64,000 nt of DNA from Liolophura sinensis (GCF_032854445.1 NC_088303.1:4283501-4347500); one strand, 5' to 3'; shown: positions 25,506 through 38,769, counted from the stretch's first letter. The notes: generated by a model from the letters alone, not told the origin. Translations and numbers: made by a program.

Positions 25506-25776
25506 GACCCCGAAGCGTCCATGACTGAGGGGGTTAGTACGCCAGCGCGGGGCAATGACCCAGGAGCCTCTCACCAATGCAGTCGCTGTGAGGTCAAGTC
25601 TAGTTCATTCTGACTTCCTCTCCAGCCAAACGTGAGAAGGTCTGTCTGCAACCTGCGGTTAGTCGTGGGTTTCCCAGAGCCTGGTTTCCTCCCACCATAA
25701 TGCCGGCCGCTGGTGTGTAAGTGAAATATTCTTGAGTAGCGTGTAAAGCACTAATTAAATAAATAAATAAAGAAAT
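25506..25776 (+). mobile_element. SINE, near full length
   Basis: Head region ATGACTGAGGGGGTTAG, B-box GAGGTCAAGTC, core AACCTGCGGTTAGTCGTGG, and tail TATTCTTGAGTAGCG with (AAAT)n. Confidence 0.88.
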
Positions 25777-25970
25777 GGTAGACCGCAAAGACCTTGGAAT
25801 TTGCTGTTTTACTTCGTCTGCTCCACAGCTAATTCAGCAAGATAAATGATCTCCCTCCTGAGTTAACATTCTGACATCTACCAACGGAATGAATGTCAGA
25901 AATATAAAATGTGGATGTAGTACATTTAACGTTGTTGAATTACTTCAGAGCAACATAGGTCCAAAACGTA

Positions 25971-26162
25971 AGTTGTTATGTTGTAACTGTGTAACATATC
26001 TGGCTTTTCAAATTGACCAGTTGTTATGTTGTAACTGTGTAACATATCTGGCTTTTCAAATTGACAAGTTGTTATGTTGTAACTGTGTAACATATCTGGC
26101 TTTTCAAATTGACAAGTTGTTATGTTGTAACTGTGTAACATATCTGGCTTTTCAAATTGACA
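25971..26162. repeat. 48-bp tandem repeat, 4 copies
   Basis: Units begin with AGTTGTTATG at 25971, 26019, 26067 and 26115. As 48 is a multiple of 3, the array is open on both strands: a plus frame 25889-26230 with a 16-residue repeat (LLCCNCVTYLAFQIDK) and a minus frame 26141-25926. No flanking splice sites or family similarity support translation. Confidence 0.93.
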
Positions 26163-26720
26163 TGAATTATGACTTCAAAGCAGCATTTGTTCTATATAGT
26201 GACAACAAATCACATATTTTGTATGTTTAAGGTTGCTAGTAAGGACCAGTGAAGACAAGTGAACGAATGGTTTAATTCTCTATTTCTCTGTTTCAGACAA
26301 TGCTGAATAATAAAGACTCGTAATGCATGTTGCAGACACAGGTAAATTGATTTTCGCTTGAAAATACTTTTAGGATTGAATTATTACACCTACATGTACA
26401 TATGGTACAGGAGCTGTATAATTTCATTATACATGTACTAGAGGTGGATATCAACAGTAACTAGTGCGGTTGACAACCTTAATAAAAACAGAATCTTTAT
26501 CTGATCCGTTCAGTATCACCGAGGCCCAGCAGTGACCAGCACTATCACTAAACATTACCTGGAATGTTTTAAAGCAGTTTTCACACAGTGCTGAGAATGG
26601 AACTTTTACAATCCATTGATGTTGTTTCCCTATTTCCTCAGCATCCAAATATAGGTTTCTATCTCATGTCACCATGAACCATTTTAATGTGTCTTAAGGC
26701 AGAGTAAGTGTAAAAAGATA
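26163..26720. other. Intergenic sequence
   Basis: A minus frame 26648-26451 (65 codons, ATG start) is present but unrecognised and no further exon could be attached. Nothing else seen. Confidence 0.35.
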
Positions 26721-26961
26721 TGGGGAAACTGTGGCCGGGGTGGTGCAATGGCCCTGGAGCCTCTAACCCTTGTGGTCGCTATGAGTTCAAGACCAGCTCA
26801 TGCTAGTTTCCTCTCTGGCTGCACCTGAGAAGGCATACCAGCAATTTGCAGATGGTCGTGGGTATCCCCTGGGCTCTGCCTTGCTTCCTGCCACCATAAT
26901 GTTGACTGCCATCATGAAGTAGTCCTGAATACGGCATGAAACGCCAATCAAATACAGTAAG
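26721..26961 (+). mobile_element. SINE with target-site duplication
   Basis: It has the B-box GAGTTCAAGACC, core CAGATGGTCGTGGGTATCCC and tail GAATACGGCATGAAACGCCA. TAAAAAGATA flanks it at 26711-26720 and 26962-26971. Confidence 0.88.
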
Positions 26962-26971
26962 TAAAAAGATA

Positions 26972-28165
26972 AAGTCTACTTGACGAATCTTGTAGTTCTA
27001 AGGGAGATAACTGCAGGATATCATTGAACATAGTGTTCTACAGGTTTGACCCATATACCTTACATATAAAATACTTGAGTCGCTTAGTTATCTTATAAAC
27101 CTTCATTATGCTGTGGGGTACATTTCTGTGTATTTTGTACAATGCTGTGTTTGACTCCTTTGTGTTTATGATCATCTCCTTGATGTTAGTAGACTTAACT
27201 GTGTCAACTGCTAGTATAAGTTTCAGCGGCCCCCATACTTTCAAACCCTCTTGATGTCATTCCAGCAGAGCTGCATTACTCCACATCATATATTCTGCCT
27301 CAGGGTGATTCAGATCACACGATGAATGTTTTCACTTCACATGAGGTAGACTTTATGAAAATTGATGGAGGATTTTGTTTTTGACGTCAGCTATAGAGAT
27401 TAAATAGTGTCCAAGTTATTGGTAAATCCTTTAAACCACACTGCTAGCTGTGTTCCAGAGGAAATTTTACGTAGCAGTGTAACTTTTTTACTAGAATTCT
27501 GCCCATGGTAAATGACATAATTTCACATATGACAGTTGCACATTCTGCCTGATTTTGAGAATTCTATTGATCTAATAGGTGTTTCGTTTGGAATGAAAGT
27601 TAATATCCTTTCTGCCCCCAAAAATAATACTTTTTTCCTCTGAATATGAAATTTTTGGGGTGAAATTTAGACTTGGAACTTCAGTCCAGTCTTTGTTTTC
27701 AGTTTCTTATATTTCTTTCATTTTCTAAAAATGCATGCAGTAGTGTTCTTTAGGAGCATAGTGGGTTTGACCTTCCTACATGTGTTAAAGCCGGCAGCGG
27801 GCAGTTCTTATTACATTGAATATACATGTAACATAACTTGTATGATGTATGCTCATACATGTATATACAGAGACGGAATATACTAACATGGAAGGGCCAC
27901 TATTTGTAATTTATTAAACAACTGGTATATGTTTCCTTTATTCTGTACGGTACCTCTTGCAAGGAAAAAATTAAAATCACATCACAAAGTTTATGAATTT
28001 GAATAGATCACAAATTGAATGTCCTGTGCAACTCATAATTTATTTTAACAGTTTTAGGTGCTTGAAAGAGAAGGCTTTGTCAGTTTTGAAAATTGTTATG
28101 TGAAACATTTGCAACGACGCACCTAATTCTTCAAAATTATTCAGCGTCATTTCTGTGAACAGCTA
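26972..28165. other. Intergenic sequence
   Basis: AT-rich; no supported gene, RNA or repeat. Confidence 0.4.
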
Positions 28166-28400
28166 CCGGCCCTGATAGTATAGTTGGTAGAGCATCCACT
28201 TCGGGAGCACTAGATCGAGGGTCAATCCTGGGTCAATCACACCTAAGACCTTAAACGAGGAAGTTGTATCTTCCTCGCTTGGCGTTCAGCATGAAGGGGA
28301 TAGGCAACGACTGGTTGACTTGTATCAGTATAATGGCTCGGGCAAGGCGGCTTGCTTGTCTTCGGTAAGTCGTCTCATTGAAGCAGCACCAGATAAAAAT
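28166..28400 (+). mobile_element. Second tRNA-derived SINE family
   Basis: The head has A-box-like TAGTATAGTTGGTAGAGC and B-box-like GAGGGTCAATCC spaced as in a tRNA gene. The body is unlike the common SINE here and contains a hairpin, AACGAGGAAGT facing ATCTTCCTCGCTTGGCGTT. Not a functional tRNA: no acceptor stem closes and the body continues for over 150 bp. Confidence 0.75.
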
Positions 28401-31368
28401 CCTCAAAGGATTCCTTCATCGTCATATGACTGAAAAATTGTTAAGTACGAAGTTAAATCCTTATCACTCACTCACTCTAGGAGCAACTAACAAGGTAAAC
28501 AACATAAACTTTTATGTTCAAAAAAGTGCTTCTTTAGGGGCAAATAAATTAGGAGATATCCTCTCACCAAGCAAACAAACTTTAAAACACTTGGTTGATG
28601 TCAGCATTTTATGTAAAGCCACTCTTTTATGAAAAAAATATTGTCTGACAAACTTGGACCTAAATAAAGGTCTCAGCGGATGTCACTCGCTGACTTGGAT
28701 GTGCAAGTAACAATAATTTCCAAGACCAGACAATCAAATTTGAACTTTTAATGTCAACAATCCATACAGACAGTATTTGCTAGCCTTTCTGATTATCATG
28801 TAACAAATCAATGTGCAGGGTACAAGAAGATAAAGTCTATGATGTTTCAGCTTGATTTCAGCTCTTGACTATTCTGTGTATAGCGCATGTGTATGTTGAA
28901 TCAAGCTGGACTGACTGACTGATTTAGAAGGAGTGAGTGATCTTTACAGTAGAACAGAGCTGTGTCGGTCACAAAGTAAATTATCAAAAAAACAGGTTAC
29001 AGTTTGAAAAGTTATAAAATACTCTTGGTATCAATAGTCCTGCTCTGAATTAACTCCTTTGTTAAACAACAGTGACTGTGATGTGATGTAAGGTTAGCTT
29101 TTGAAGCGTGAAACTACAAAGTGGGACATTGCCTATTATAGCATGCATGTCTGTTATAGTATGTAGGCTATGCCACAACAGTGACAAATATTTTGTAGGC
29201 AACAGGATATAATAAAACATGATATCAACCTTGAGAGTGGCAGAAATGTCAAGAAATCGTAAATGAAGTTGGGTTTTCAGCTTAGAGTTTGCTGAAATTG
29301 TTTATTGTATTTAATTAGCGTAAGGATTTTAAAATTACCTCCAAATGGATTTTAAAAAATGCGTAACGTTTATCCTGGGTTTTCCAAATAAGTTTTAAAA
29401 ATTAAAATCTGCCTTAAAGCTAGGTCATCAGCCAGCTAATGCTGCTTTAACTCGAAAACTTGGTAGCCATTTTCTGAGGTCCCACCTAACCATAGCTTAC
29501 TCCTAAAAACAAACCTTTCAAACGAGAGTGACCACAGCGGAGGTAACTTGGTGTGGCCCCATTAGAATGGTACAGCTCACCATCTGGCTCCAGCATTGCA
29601 AGATGTTATTTATTGTTATATTTCTTTTTTCCTTGTTAAAATAGTCTGACCTGCAGTCAGTCGATATACATTGGTTCCCCTACGGGTTTGGGCTATAGGG
29701 TAGGTCGAGTTTTAAGCCATATGTATTTTTGACAAATTACGGCAGTTTTTATCCTGTCTTTGAACCTCAACAGTTTTGCACATGTTTTTTAAAAGATCAT
29801 CACATTGAAATGAAACTTGAATGGTAATTCAAACATTGTACTTATTTATGTCATGTGGGATATCAAAATTTGTACCATTGTTGTTACATCAGTTGTACAT
29901 AGATATATTATGGAATAGATTTCTACACCTATATGTGGAGCATGTTGTGCTCTTGTACTGGTAGTGTGTGTTATGTATTGTGAGTGTACAGGTAAGCATT
30001 GCAAGGTAGCCAATTAGTGTACTTTAATGACATGAAAAACAACACATAATCTTTCAAGTACATGCACGACAACATGCATTCTACATAATACATATTAAAC
30101 AATGTATATAGTTTATGTCAGGCATCTAAGGCTCATTTGAAATGCGTATGCCATGCCATTCACAGGTGACTCTTCAATGAGTATGGTACTTTTTTTGTTC
30201 TTGGAGCTGACTAGATGTGATTGTTTGGTAAAATTTTACAGTGATAGCTTTTTAACAATGAACATGATTTTCCAAAGATCTAATACTCATGTACACTAAC
30301 ACTTATACTTCATGAAGAGGTCTTAAGTTGTTAAAACATATTATAGCAAAAAGGCCACAGCAGAGGATCAGTAGAGGAAACTCTGGCAGTGTGTACTTTG
30401 CTCTGTATGCAATCTTCACTTGGCAGTCTTCACCATCATTCCCTCATATCTCATGTGTATCCATCATAATTGTGATCTGCTCAGCGTGCAGTGTCATCAC
30501 ATGTCACTTTTCTTGTTTGTACATGTTCCTCATGGTTAGCTTCAGTTTCATACTGTCTTTCTTATGGATGAAGCTCTCAGCTGCCTCTCACATCTGGGAC
30601 TAACATAACACAATCTGTTGTATTAGTCCCAGATGACATGCACTGACATGTATGCATATACTTTCAGGTACATGTATTACTGTTGCAGGTATATTTTTTA
30701 TTGCTTGTTCAGTTTTTAATCTGATTCATTGTTATTGCTACATACTGCTTCTTTTGTGTATGGTTATTAATCATTATTGCTGTCTGATCTTTAAGATGTA
30801 ATGATCGAGTTACCAGGGTCACATACAGTCAATTTTTCATACCCATACTGTATGCTCAAACCAAGCCAAAGATGAGATGAGTACAAAAATGTTAATTTTG
30901 ATTATTTTGAGGTTGAAAATGTGTAATATTCCTTTTCCCTCAGTCATTGTCCTTGTTACTAAGTGTCATATTTAGCCCAGTATGTCACATGTTACACCAC
31001 TTGTTTTGATTTAGCCCATATTATAGAACTTAAAAAGGCACCCATGTTTACAGACTGAATGTGACCCTGATTTATGATTGTGTCAGATATTCATTTACAG
31101 GCAAACTGTATCATGAGAGAGATTCATAGAACTAGACAACATCTTTTCACACCTGTCTGGATAGGGGAATTGCAGTTGGTGACAACCACCAGTTATGCTT
31201 TTTCCATCTGTTATTTACACATCACGCTATAATCCACGGAATGAAGAAGTCTTCAAACATTAATACACTTTAAAGCTTTCCTCTCGGGACATGTTTTACA
31301 TTTTACATTTGCTGTGACTGCAGTTTATTAACTACAGAATTCTGTTCATTGCCTCTGATCTAAGTTTT
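28401..31368. other. Intergenic sequence downstream of the Ly6 gene
   Basis: AT-rich single-copy-looking DNA. No gene, RNA or tandem repeat supported. Confidence 0.4.
31324..31329 (-). promoter_or_regulatory. Candidate polyadenylation signal of the Ly6 gene
   Basis: Minus-strand AATAAA, 40 bases past the stop codon at 31369. Confidence 0.5.
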
Positions 31369-34300
31369 TCAGTTCATTGAAAATTCCTTGAGTGCTATAG
31401 CCAATAGTAACACTGCAACTGATTTTGTTGACAGATCTGAGGATGGTTTATCTCCCTTGTTGTGAATGTCGTCAGCTTTGGGCTTGTTTAAGTGGAGAGG
31501 GAGGCTGTTACAGAGATCCTGTGAGCAAATAAATGTACACTTGATGGCAAACCCTGTCATGGGCGTCTCATCCAACTGGCACCATGTGACTCCCAGACCA
31601 GCGTCCGTGGTACACTCTCGAATGATGGCCACCATTTTACCTGGTCACGAAAAAAGGTATAACTGAGTATACTACATAACCTCAAGACACTGCATATGGG
31701 TTCTTCCTGTAACTTGGCAGTTGTTAACTGATTTCAGATTTTTATTTCAACTTCTGTAAGCAAGAAAGACAGCAAAAATTAACATATACATCCTTTTGGA
31801 GAGGGGGATAGAAAAACAAATCCATGTGAGCCATCATCAACTGAAATCTCAAGTTTGTCTCAGATGCAGTTGTATATGGATAGGTAATACATTTGGCTGA
31901 AACTTAGATTGGAAAATTTCTATTGAAAGTATCAGTTATCCTCAAAACAACTTTCTCTGCCAAGGCTGCATATTGATCCATGTCTTCCATTCCATAGTTG
32001 TCAAAATGGACCATATTAAATTCAACATGGCGACAGTTCTTTCCTCTCTGGTTTCAGAATGGCTAAAGACCGGTTATCCAGTTTAACTACAGATTCAAAA
32101 ATTTTGTAGAACAAAAGGACAATACTACACAATTGGCTGTTTTGAATCGAGACAGCCATCTAAAGAATTTTATCCAATCAAACATGTTACTATCAGATAT
32201 GTCAGGTTGCACAGCCTAAGTTGTGACATGGCCTTTACCCATTCACTCCATGAAGTGACATGATAACACAGAACTACTGCATTGGACATCATTTACAACA
32301 ATGTATTTATCTGTAACCGAAGGGCCATTTCACACATCATTCACAGACCACCACAGATCGATGTAAAACAAGTTGATTTATGAGCAGGGTAACATTCAGT
32401 GACACCAAATTATGTCTGACACTACCATAACGTCTCGACTCAAACTGCATTCATCTCCCCAGTGACCCTATAGGCCTATTTAGTCACTCTGTTCAAATAA
32501 TACAAATACATTTGTGTCATTAATTTTGGCATTTAGTCAGCAGTTTCTAAATAACAAAATTAATTAGGGAAGCTGAAGGTTTAAATCTTATGATAAAATA
32601 ACTTAAATCTCAATGAAACAATATTTTTTGACTGAATATATTACAACTGGACAATTTAAATTTTGCTTCGTCTTTTGCGCATACAAGAGATGTTTTTTCT
32701 GTTTTCTTTTATAGAATACAGTAAAATTATTAAAACGCCGTGTTCAAGCCAAGGTGTTTTCTCTGACATCCAGCACTACTAGCATCTTAGAAACCATCAC
32801 TACAAAATTGAAGCATAAAATCCAGCGAATTCCTAGATCAGCCTCAGTGGTGCTTAGATTTATTTCAGAATTGAGCATGAATCTATTTGTACAACAATCC
32901 TATCGTAATTTTGTAAACATTTAATGTTTCAAAAATCATCAGGGGTCAAAATCACCTGCACAACCCCCCCGGCGGCTATGACCTGAACCTGGAATATCCT
33001 GGCTGTGCATTAGCAGGCTATTTAAACAGGGTCGCTGGAGTTCCCTGAAAATGATATAGTAGGCCTACTGTATCAATGAGGCCAACTGTATCAACAGTTC
33101 AGTGAGTGGAAGAAATGTTCTTATATTATGTCCAGTTTCCAAGAAAGCTATTTATCACTAGGACCTTCATCGCCGAAGTCCACAACTTTTATCTGCCATA
33201 GGCTACTGCTTAGACTATCATACAGAAAATGACTTTGACGGAGAGCTGGAGTAAAGGTAACATCACCTTTCTCCCGATAATGGAGATGTGCTGAAGCCGT
33301 GTCAAGATGAAGTTTGTCTAAACTTTCACTGGGTTGAAAAAAATCTAAAAAAATATTTAGTGCTGGTTTAAGATACCTTGAATGGTAGTCTTTTAGTGGA
33401 CATGAACATTCGTCAGTTGCTGTCTTTCATTTTAATAAATTTCTAAACTCAAAAACAGTTGCTGATCGATCCTTGTGGTTTAATGTATTTAAAGGGAAAT
33501 AACTCTTTTACCTCGAGGGCTAATTTGATAGCAAAAGGGCGAAAGTAATTTAGAAAATATAGGTGTGTATGTTGAACCAATACTGTGTCCATGTAACTTG
33601 TACAATCATCCTTTCCCAAAGTAACTCTCCTCCAGCTAAATTAATGGCTGTCACGTCTAGTGAAAAATTGACTTGGCAGCACATTTATCAGCATTTTAAC
33701 AGCAAAGTGGAAAAGTTTTGATATTCAAAACCATGTGCAGTGTTCATAGTATTTGGTCAACTTAAATTCTCCAGTCTTTCCAACAACAAATTTCATCCAT
33801 ATCCATCTCTGTTCAAACACACAGTCTTCCTTGTCTCGTTGAAATAACCTCCAATAAACCAAGCCGAGTGGCCTTTACACCAAACTCTCTATGAATGTAC
33901 TGTTAGCTAATGCTCCTGAGCCAGTGGAGAATTTCCAGCCGTAATGTAAATATTCTACACCAATCTGCTTTGCCATCAAATTCAAGCAGCTGGCAAAATT
34001 AAAATTGCTTTCCCCACTTTAATAAAATGTGGACAAAACATTGTTGCAGGAAAATTGTTATGTTAATGTGATCATTTGACCAAAGTTTATTGACATGTAA
34101 TTGTCTATTTCAATTTCATGGTACTCGTGGGCCTACTGAAACTTCTTTTTTCTTTCCAAATGTATGGAAGAACATAAGACAGATAGGCTTGTGGGATAAT
34201 ACATTTGTTATTGAGATTTTAACAGGGCTGTATTACATGCTGTGACCCCCATTTTTAAACTTTTATTTCTCATGTTTGACAAAATCGACATACTGTAAGT

Positions 34301-37168
34301 GCCTTTTTATTCGCGTGATACTAACATTCGCGGATTTCGCAGCAAACACATTTCCGCGAAAATAAGTGCCATCGAATATAAAACCCATGTAAGTAATTTA
34401 TTACTGTAGCATGCGTTACAGTTATAAATTCGTTAACAAGCAGTACAGTTCTTATTCTCTTTCAAACAGGTTAATTAGAAATACCTAATTAGGATGTATT
34501 CCGGCTTTTAAAAATTCAGCTTAATTGATTGTCATCTTATAAAGTTTAACAGTCTTCAAAAAATTAAAAGCTGAGGAGGATTAACTTCCTTTGTCCGCTC
34601 AAGTTACTGTATTGTATAGAATTTTTGTCACATCTTACAGGTACAAACAAGTTTAAATGATAACATTGTTACTAGAATGCTTGAGTTGTTTTATTTCTTT
34701 ACATTTCTGTATTGAAGTTTGATTTTCGTTGACCAGTTGTCCAAAAATTCAGTTAAAATGTGCAAAAGTTGATTCCCGCTAATGTGTCTTCTCATCAAAG
34801 TTTATCCCCGCGAATAAAAAGGCATTTACAGTATTATTTTAAATAGGCCTATTTCATGTTATAGCTCAGTTTGTAGAATCCTCAGCTGAGTCTCATACAC
34901 CCTCCACCTACAGCTCAGTTTGTAGAAGACTCAACTGAGTCTCATACATCCCCCACCTGCACCTCATTTTGTAGAAGACTCAACTGAGTCTCATACACCC
35001 TTCACCTGCAGCAACAAAGATTGGTGTAAACAGAGATATGATGTATTGAACATACCATTTTGCTCAATTGTCTGGGTAACACAGTAGTAATTCCTGAAGC
35101 CAGTCAGCCCCAAACTACAATTCTTATGGATGGCATTTGTAGGTTCCGAGCTGCACTCACTGTGGGCCGAAGTGGAGGCACATTGATAACACACATTGGC
35201 AGTGTCACCTGAAATGTGAACACACATGTGAATGATGGTGCAGCAGGTAAGATTATTGCTTATACATGTACATTTGTGTGTAATACAGCACTGTTTTAGC
35301 CAGTGTTAACACATCAGTTTGAGAATATTGATTGAATGCGTGATTGATTGATTGATCAAGAATTTTTCACCTATTTGGTGGTGGTCAGATTTATGGGTGG
35401 AAGAAACCAGGGTGCTGGGTGTAGACTCTCAGTCTGAAAAGCCAGGTTTATGGGTGGAAGAAACCAGGGTGCTGGGTGTAGACTTTCAGTCTGAAGAAGC
35501 CAGGTTTATGGGTGGAAGAAACCAGGGTGCTGGGTGTAGACTTTCAGTCTGAAGAAGCCAGGTTTATGGGTGGAAGAAACCAGGGTGCTGGGTGTAGACT
35601 TTCAGTCTGAAGAGCCAGGTTTATGGGTGGATGAAACCAGGGTGCTGGGTGTAGACTTTCAGTCTGAAGAAGCAAATCTTATTGTAGTTACCCTGAAGTT
35701 CTCTCCAGGCTGTTATTTGTGCATTATGAGAAAACTTGCTCTGACATTTTGGGGGCAACGTTTAACAATCAAAATTTGTTGAACAAAACTATGATTTAAG
35801 TTGGTACACTGGTGTCAGTATACTGTGCCTTGTGATTTCACCATGCTGTTCCAGTGCAGCAACACTACAAATACATGAAGGTTGTGATTAGATTGAAATG
35901 GTGTTGAATGCAACTTCAAGTCCTAAATCGTTCAAGTTACGTCTGTGGATTTATTATGCGTGTCATAACTGGCAAGAACAGGTATCATTGTCTTCATTGG
36001 GAAAGTACATGTACTTGCCAGGTGTTTTTTATTTATTGACATGTTTTCAAGGCAAACACCCTGTTACAATGTACATCTCTGATTATTTTCATGGAACTTA
36101 TTATACATGTATATTTCATATATGGTGTTAACATGTGGCCTGCACTTTACACAGCTCTATTGCAAGCATAAACATTTTATACAGTCATTAAAGTTGATAT
36201 CCTGAAACATAACCTTGACCGAGTTATAGCATGCAGTGAACAAACAAATGGATAAACTCTCATGTGGTCAACAATTTGTTTTTGGGATTCAGAATGGAGC
36301 ATGCCATTGCCTTTGGGTTAATGACGTGCTATGTTTGTTACTGAGTATGTAGTATATGTAAGGTATAACACCTATAAACATAGTATTTGTAAGCCTTTCT
36401 TAGTCTCTTCATTGTAAGGTTATGCCCATGGGAATGTATACTACTAATACCAGTCATGATGTTATAGGTTATCAGATAATTTAGTCAGTACGTATTGCAC
36501 AGATGTACTTGTGTGGATACATATAGCCAATATATGCACTCTCCGAAAACCCAAAGTGTTATCATTGCATGCCTATGCCTACATGTAGCTATTTAACTAT
36601 GAAAAAAATTTTGCAGTTCTGCGAGCAGATATGAAAATCAGCAAGTAAAAAAAACAAAGGTCATGATACATGTATGATATACAGGTTAAATTTAGGTATT
36701 TACTTGTATTTCTAGTTTCTCACCATGATATGGCTTCATTATTGCAAAGTGACCTTAAGCCATAATTATTTATTTATTTGTTTGGTGTTTTATGCCATAC
36801 TCAAGACTATTTCATGGATAGGTTGGGAGGAATTGGGGTGAAACCCACGACCATCCACAAATTTCTGGCAGCTAAATTTTGTTACATTTATAAATATGTA
36901 CAAGGAATTATACATGCAGCAATATTATTTCATAAGCCATACGAAACATCCTTTTTTTTAGACAGATGCTTTTGAGTTTTTAACTATTATTATGTGATCA
37001 CAAGATGAAATGAGTTGAAATGGCATTGACAGGAACAGGATAAACTCTTAAATCAAATTTAATTGCCAGGGTCCTGCGCTGTGGAAGAATGAACTCACCT
37101 TTGTGAAGCAGTAGTTGGATAAGGGTGACAAGGGTTGGGAGTTGACAGATGACAAGTCTCTGCTTCAT
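31369..37168 (-). CDS. Secreted Ly6/uPAR-domain protein, quiver-like
   Basis: Three exons join in phase 1: 37168-37099, 35208-35056 and 31640-31369, giving 164 aa. Exon 1 encodes a signal peptide (MKQRLVICQLPTLVTLIQL). Exons 2 and 3 form one three-finger domain with ten cysteines, opening NVCYQC and closing with CSQDLCN, the typical Ly6 ending. After a hydrophilic spacer the C-terminus has a hydrophobic run SVAVLLLAIAL, suggesting a GPI anchor. The long spacing between cysteines resembles the quiver/sleepless branch, whose members modulate potassium channels and nicotinic receptors; the exact target here cannot be inferred. Introns are about 1.9 and 3.4 kb and the second contains a MITE and a 1.3-kb repeat. 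Family confidence is high, subfamily moderate. Confidence 0.9.
32105..33440. repeat. About 1.3-kb unclassified interspersed repeat, copy 2
   Basis: Collinear with 6423-7770 with small indels (for example an extra segment near 33345-33375). It lies in intron 2 of the Ly6 gene. No coding frame is evident. Confidence 0.75.
34293..34831. mobile_element. MITE with TA target duplication
   Basis: The ends are inverse copies: CTGTAAGTGCCTTTTTATTC at the left and the inverse of CTGTAAATGCCTTTTTATTC at the right, followed on both sides by CGCG-containing sequence. TA flanks both ends (34291-34292 and 34832-34833), as for Tc1/mariner-type elements. 539 bp, no transposase. Confidence 0.87.
34862..35009. 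repeat. 49-bp tandem repeat, 3 copies
   Basis: Units start at 34863, 34912 and 34961, each with TTTGTAGAA...CTGAGTCTCATACA. It lies 47 bp past the 3' end of Ly6 exon 2, in the intron. Confidence 0.9.
35389..35678. repeat. 57/58-bp minisatellite, 5 copies, grown from a SINE fragment
   Basis: Starts are at 35391, 35448, 35506, 35564 and 35621. The sequence just before and into copy 1 (TTTTTCACCTATTTGGTGGT, then GGTCAG...TGGGTGGAAGAAACC) parallels the SINE tail-core junction (TTTCACTTAT...GGCGGCCAGC...TGGTGGGAGGAAACC). Located in intron 1 of the Ly6 gene. Confidence 0.88.
36766..36872 (-). mobile_element. SINE fragment
   Basis: (ATTT)n, TTTGGTGTTTTATGCCATAC, then ACCCACGACCATCC; the head is missing. 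Confidence 0.8.
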
Positions 37169-38769
37169 TGCACTTCCTCCCCATTCATCATTCTAGCTCA
37201 TCGACACTAGCGCATATTTGTTGTGCAGCTGACAGAATGAGAAGGACAAGTGCTTCTTGTGTTCCCAGACTTATTCTTGTGTTAGGAGAAGCATTGGTCG
37301 TACAAGTTGTTCACTCCAGACAAGCATCAGCATATCAAGAGGCTGTACACAGTTGGTGCTGCTCCCACCATCAGATTGGTCCTTAGCCTGACTGATCTTT
37401 ACTCTCTCTTTTGCCGCATCCTATCCAGAAAGCAATCCATCCCAGGAAACATGCACAGTAATTTCATTTCTGCCTTTGGAATTGATTGCCCCTAGCTCTA
37501 CCTAGCATTGTTGAAATTTTCCTCGGATTCAGGTTGACCTAGAAAAAAAGGTAGCAGGACTTGGAATCAATTGCTTCCCCGAAGCGCTGTCTAAGGTAGA
37601 GGTGATTTACAGAAAAAATATAGCATGAAGTCAGAAAAGCCATTGATAGAATTTTAACATGCCTCTGTCATTTTGTCCCCAGTGCACAAGTCTGAAAGGA
37701 AAATTGCACAGTTGCTTGATTTGCTTAGGAGAATCTTCAAGAATGTCATGGAAACCACACAAAACGTTTTTTATGAGTTGTAATTGGCCACGAGTCAAGT
37801 CAATAAACTGCAACTACTTGGAAGATGAGTTGGGGCTTATAGGGCTTAATTGACAACTCATGTTTTAATCCCCGATCGTTGGAAGTCCCTGGTTTGTCAT
37901 TTGTCTCTTCTGAAGACAGCAAAGGCGCTCTATCTATTTCTGTATGAAGGGAGCTTAAATGGAGCCCTGCTTTAAGTCGCTTGAATGATCATAGTATATG
38001 CTTATGAAGAGTTTCCACTAACTACATGCACTTGAAAAATATTTTTGAAAATTTTGCAGGCATATATTAATTTCAGGTTATAATTAATTCTGTGATATAT
38101 ACTACATCCAAGAATTAATGCTTTTATACTGTAGAGTTGAAAATTATACATGTGGATTGCATGTACTTCACCAGTTGAGTAAAAACCTGCTGTCAGTGAC
38201 AGTGTGAACAGCCAACAGCTGCAGTGTTGTCATGTTGTAACTATTAATATCTTAACCAGAAGAAGTGTTACATGTACATAACTCCTGCAGGAATGAATGC
38301 AATCTACGTGTAATTTAATAAGCTACATGTAATTGGCCAACGATAAATGGATAGGTGGTATAAAGTACCCTATTTCTTTTTCACCCGCCTCTGCAACCAA
38401 TATTTTGAAACATTCTGAGAGAATTCTTCGTACAGTTTTATGAAGCTTTCATCTTTAGTGACACAAACAACTCAATTTAGCATCGTTTGCATTGTTGTAT
38501 GCATAATTTCCACTGAAAAAAGTGCTTTAGTGGTTGAAAAGGTTTAAAATTTACATTATTATTTATTTCTACAGTATGTAGTGACATATCAATTATCTGC
38601 TTTAATTACTATTTGGACTGAATACAGGTACAGTGAGAGTAGCCATGGCAGCTTAGAGTCATAGTTTAGGAGTCTACATACCTATATGTGACAGAATATA
38701 CTGAATAACATGCAGTACATTTCGTTAGAAATGACATTTTCTGTTCGTACTGTACAAATCACCTGAGTC
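37169..38769. other. Region upstream of the Ly6 gene
   Basis: Promoter and intergenic DNA of the Ly6 gene. 37.2-37.9 kb looks single-copy and is less AT-rich, with TAATTGG-type sites, but no element can be named. Confidence 0.35.

Noticed and set aside
26451-26648. 65-codon minus-strand frame with an ATG
   Set aside because: No family recognised and no exon partner; likely chance.
28166-28240. Possible tRNA gene
   Set aside because: A- and B-box-like motifs are present, but no full cloverleaf closes and the sequence continues into a SINE body.
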